Shown one piece after another: positions 63,687-64,000 of a stretch of 64,000 nt of DNA. The notes under the pieces are model-generated. The model saw only the letters and a list, made by a program, of their open reading frames with translations. It did not search any database and had not been told where the DNA came from. The position numbers and the translations under genes were made by a program. The stretch is taken from contig VRMN01000001.1 of NCBI GenBank assembly GCA_008690995.1, positions 4,402,001 through 4,466,000 of the forward strand. The letters are read 5' to 3'. This stretch comes from Porphyridium purpureum. Taxonomy: Eukaryota > Rhodophyta > Bangiophyceae > Porphyridiales > Porphyridiaceae. Position 1 is the first letter of the stretch; each line of letters opens with the position of its first letter.

Positions 63687-64000
63687 CTAGTACTCGCGCG
63701 TCACAACATGGTCAGTGGCCATGGACGGAAACTTTGTGCTGTACTCTGGCAGCTGGAGCGTCTGACGCAATTGGATGATTTTGATCCCGAGCTCATGCGC
63801 AACCTTCTTGCGCACGCGGTCGCTCCCGATACTATCAATAAACTTGGGATAATCCTCCAATGCAGACGTGGCGTCGGCTAGCAGCTGCTCTTTCGGCGGC
63901 CGCGCTTCGCCAAGCCAGCCCGTCGAGTACAAGTTCATCCGCATGGTCCAACGCACAAACTCGGCGTAGTGCGCCGTGATGACCGACGCGTGGCGCGCGG
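63687..64000 (-). CDS. 3' end of an unrecognised gene
   Basis: The frame is open from the window edge to a stop at 63687, giving about 104 C-terminal residues. The visible part (YAEFVRWTMRMNLYSTGWLG, then PKEQLLADATSALEDYPKF) is helical and amphipathic with several Trp and Tyr. A following helix (VRKKVAHELGIKIIQL) precedes a short tail. It could be the end of a helical-repeat or enzyme protein. The 5' part is outside the window. It converges on DTD1, with 55 bp between stop codons. Confidence 0.55.
   Translation of the reverse strand, partial: ARHASVITAHYAEFVRWTMRMNLYSTGWLGEARPPKEQLLADATSALEDYPKFIDSIGSDRVRKKVAHELGIKIIQLRQTLQLPEYSTKFPSMATDHVVTREY

Noticed and set aside
1-64000. tRNA, rRNA, CRISPR, transposon or virus-like elements
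   Set aside because: I looked for box B-like GTTCGANNC with a matching acceptor stem, for arrays of spaced repeats, and for transposase, reverse transcriptase or capsid motifs, and found none; a covariance-model search could still reveal small RNAs.

Overview
The window looks like nuclear DNA of a unicellular red alga, and most resembles a compact Porphyridium-type genome (inference). Sequence evidence: about 32 eukaryotic protein genes in 64 kb, nearly all single-exon, with one clear spliceosomal intron (in a CutA gene: GTATGT donor, CTAAC branch site, 161 nt); GC-rich coding sequence; a nuclear gene for a plastid-targeted protein ending in an NblA (phycobilisome-degradation adaptor) helix pair; a CBM20 starch-binding protein, fitting floridean starch; and two further proteins with plastid-transit-like N termini. 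No rRNA, tRNA, CRISPR, transposon or virus-like element was recognised.

Layout. 0-13 kb: 3' part of a coiled-coil protein (-), MADS-box factor (+), ESCRT-II VPS36 (+), release factor eRF3 (-), the divergent ribosomal pair eL43 (-) and uL22 (+), an orphan type I membrane protein (-), and a RAMA-domain chromatin-type protein (-). 13-30 kb: F-box/LRR protein (+), TAF7 (+), plastid LON-domain protein (-), proteasome RPN2 (+), UTP6 (-), mitochondrial complex III core 2 (+), IKS1-like kinase (-). 30-45 kb: a small CxxC protein (+), CutA (-), two DFR-like reductases (-) flanking a 2.5 kb stretch with no recognisable gene, a monoglyceride-lipase-like hydrolase (+), a 75-residue membrane protein (-), NUP50 (-), the NblA-like protein (+), a plastid ABC ATPase (-), PHYHD1-like dioxygenase (+) and a divergent DEAD-box helicase (-). 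45-64 kb: a decayed bestrophin paralogue next to an intact one (-), ribosomal eL36 (+), a large Golgi-type glycosyltransferase with two catalytic-like halves (-), a CBM20/coiled-coil protein (+), a 2.5 kb gap, a C2H2 zinc-finger factor (+), a GCFC/PAXBP1-type splicing factor (-), D-aminoacyl-tRNA deacylase (+), and the 3' end of an unrecognised gene (-).

Most genes are unrelated housekeeping functions placed head-to-head or tail-to-tail rather than in functional clusters. The notable non-coding signal is a short element, ACTGTAC/GTACAGT, that recurs roughly 95-380 bp upstream of many unrelated start codons, sometimes as perfect inverted pairs, 10-bp-phased triplets or a 38-bp tandem repeat. 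It is often followed by a purine-rich leader just before the ATG. It is a candidate undescribed promoter element. Start codons were set to ATGs; several longer frames that open only with GTG, CTG or TTG were trimmed.
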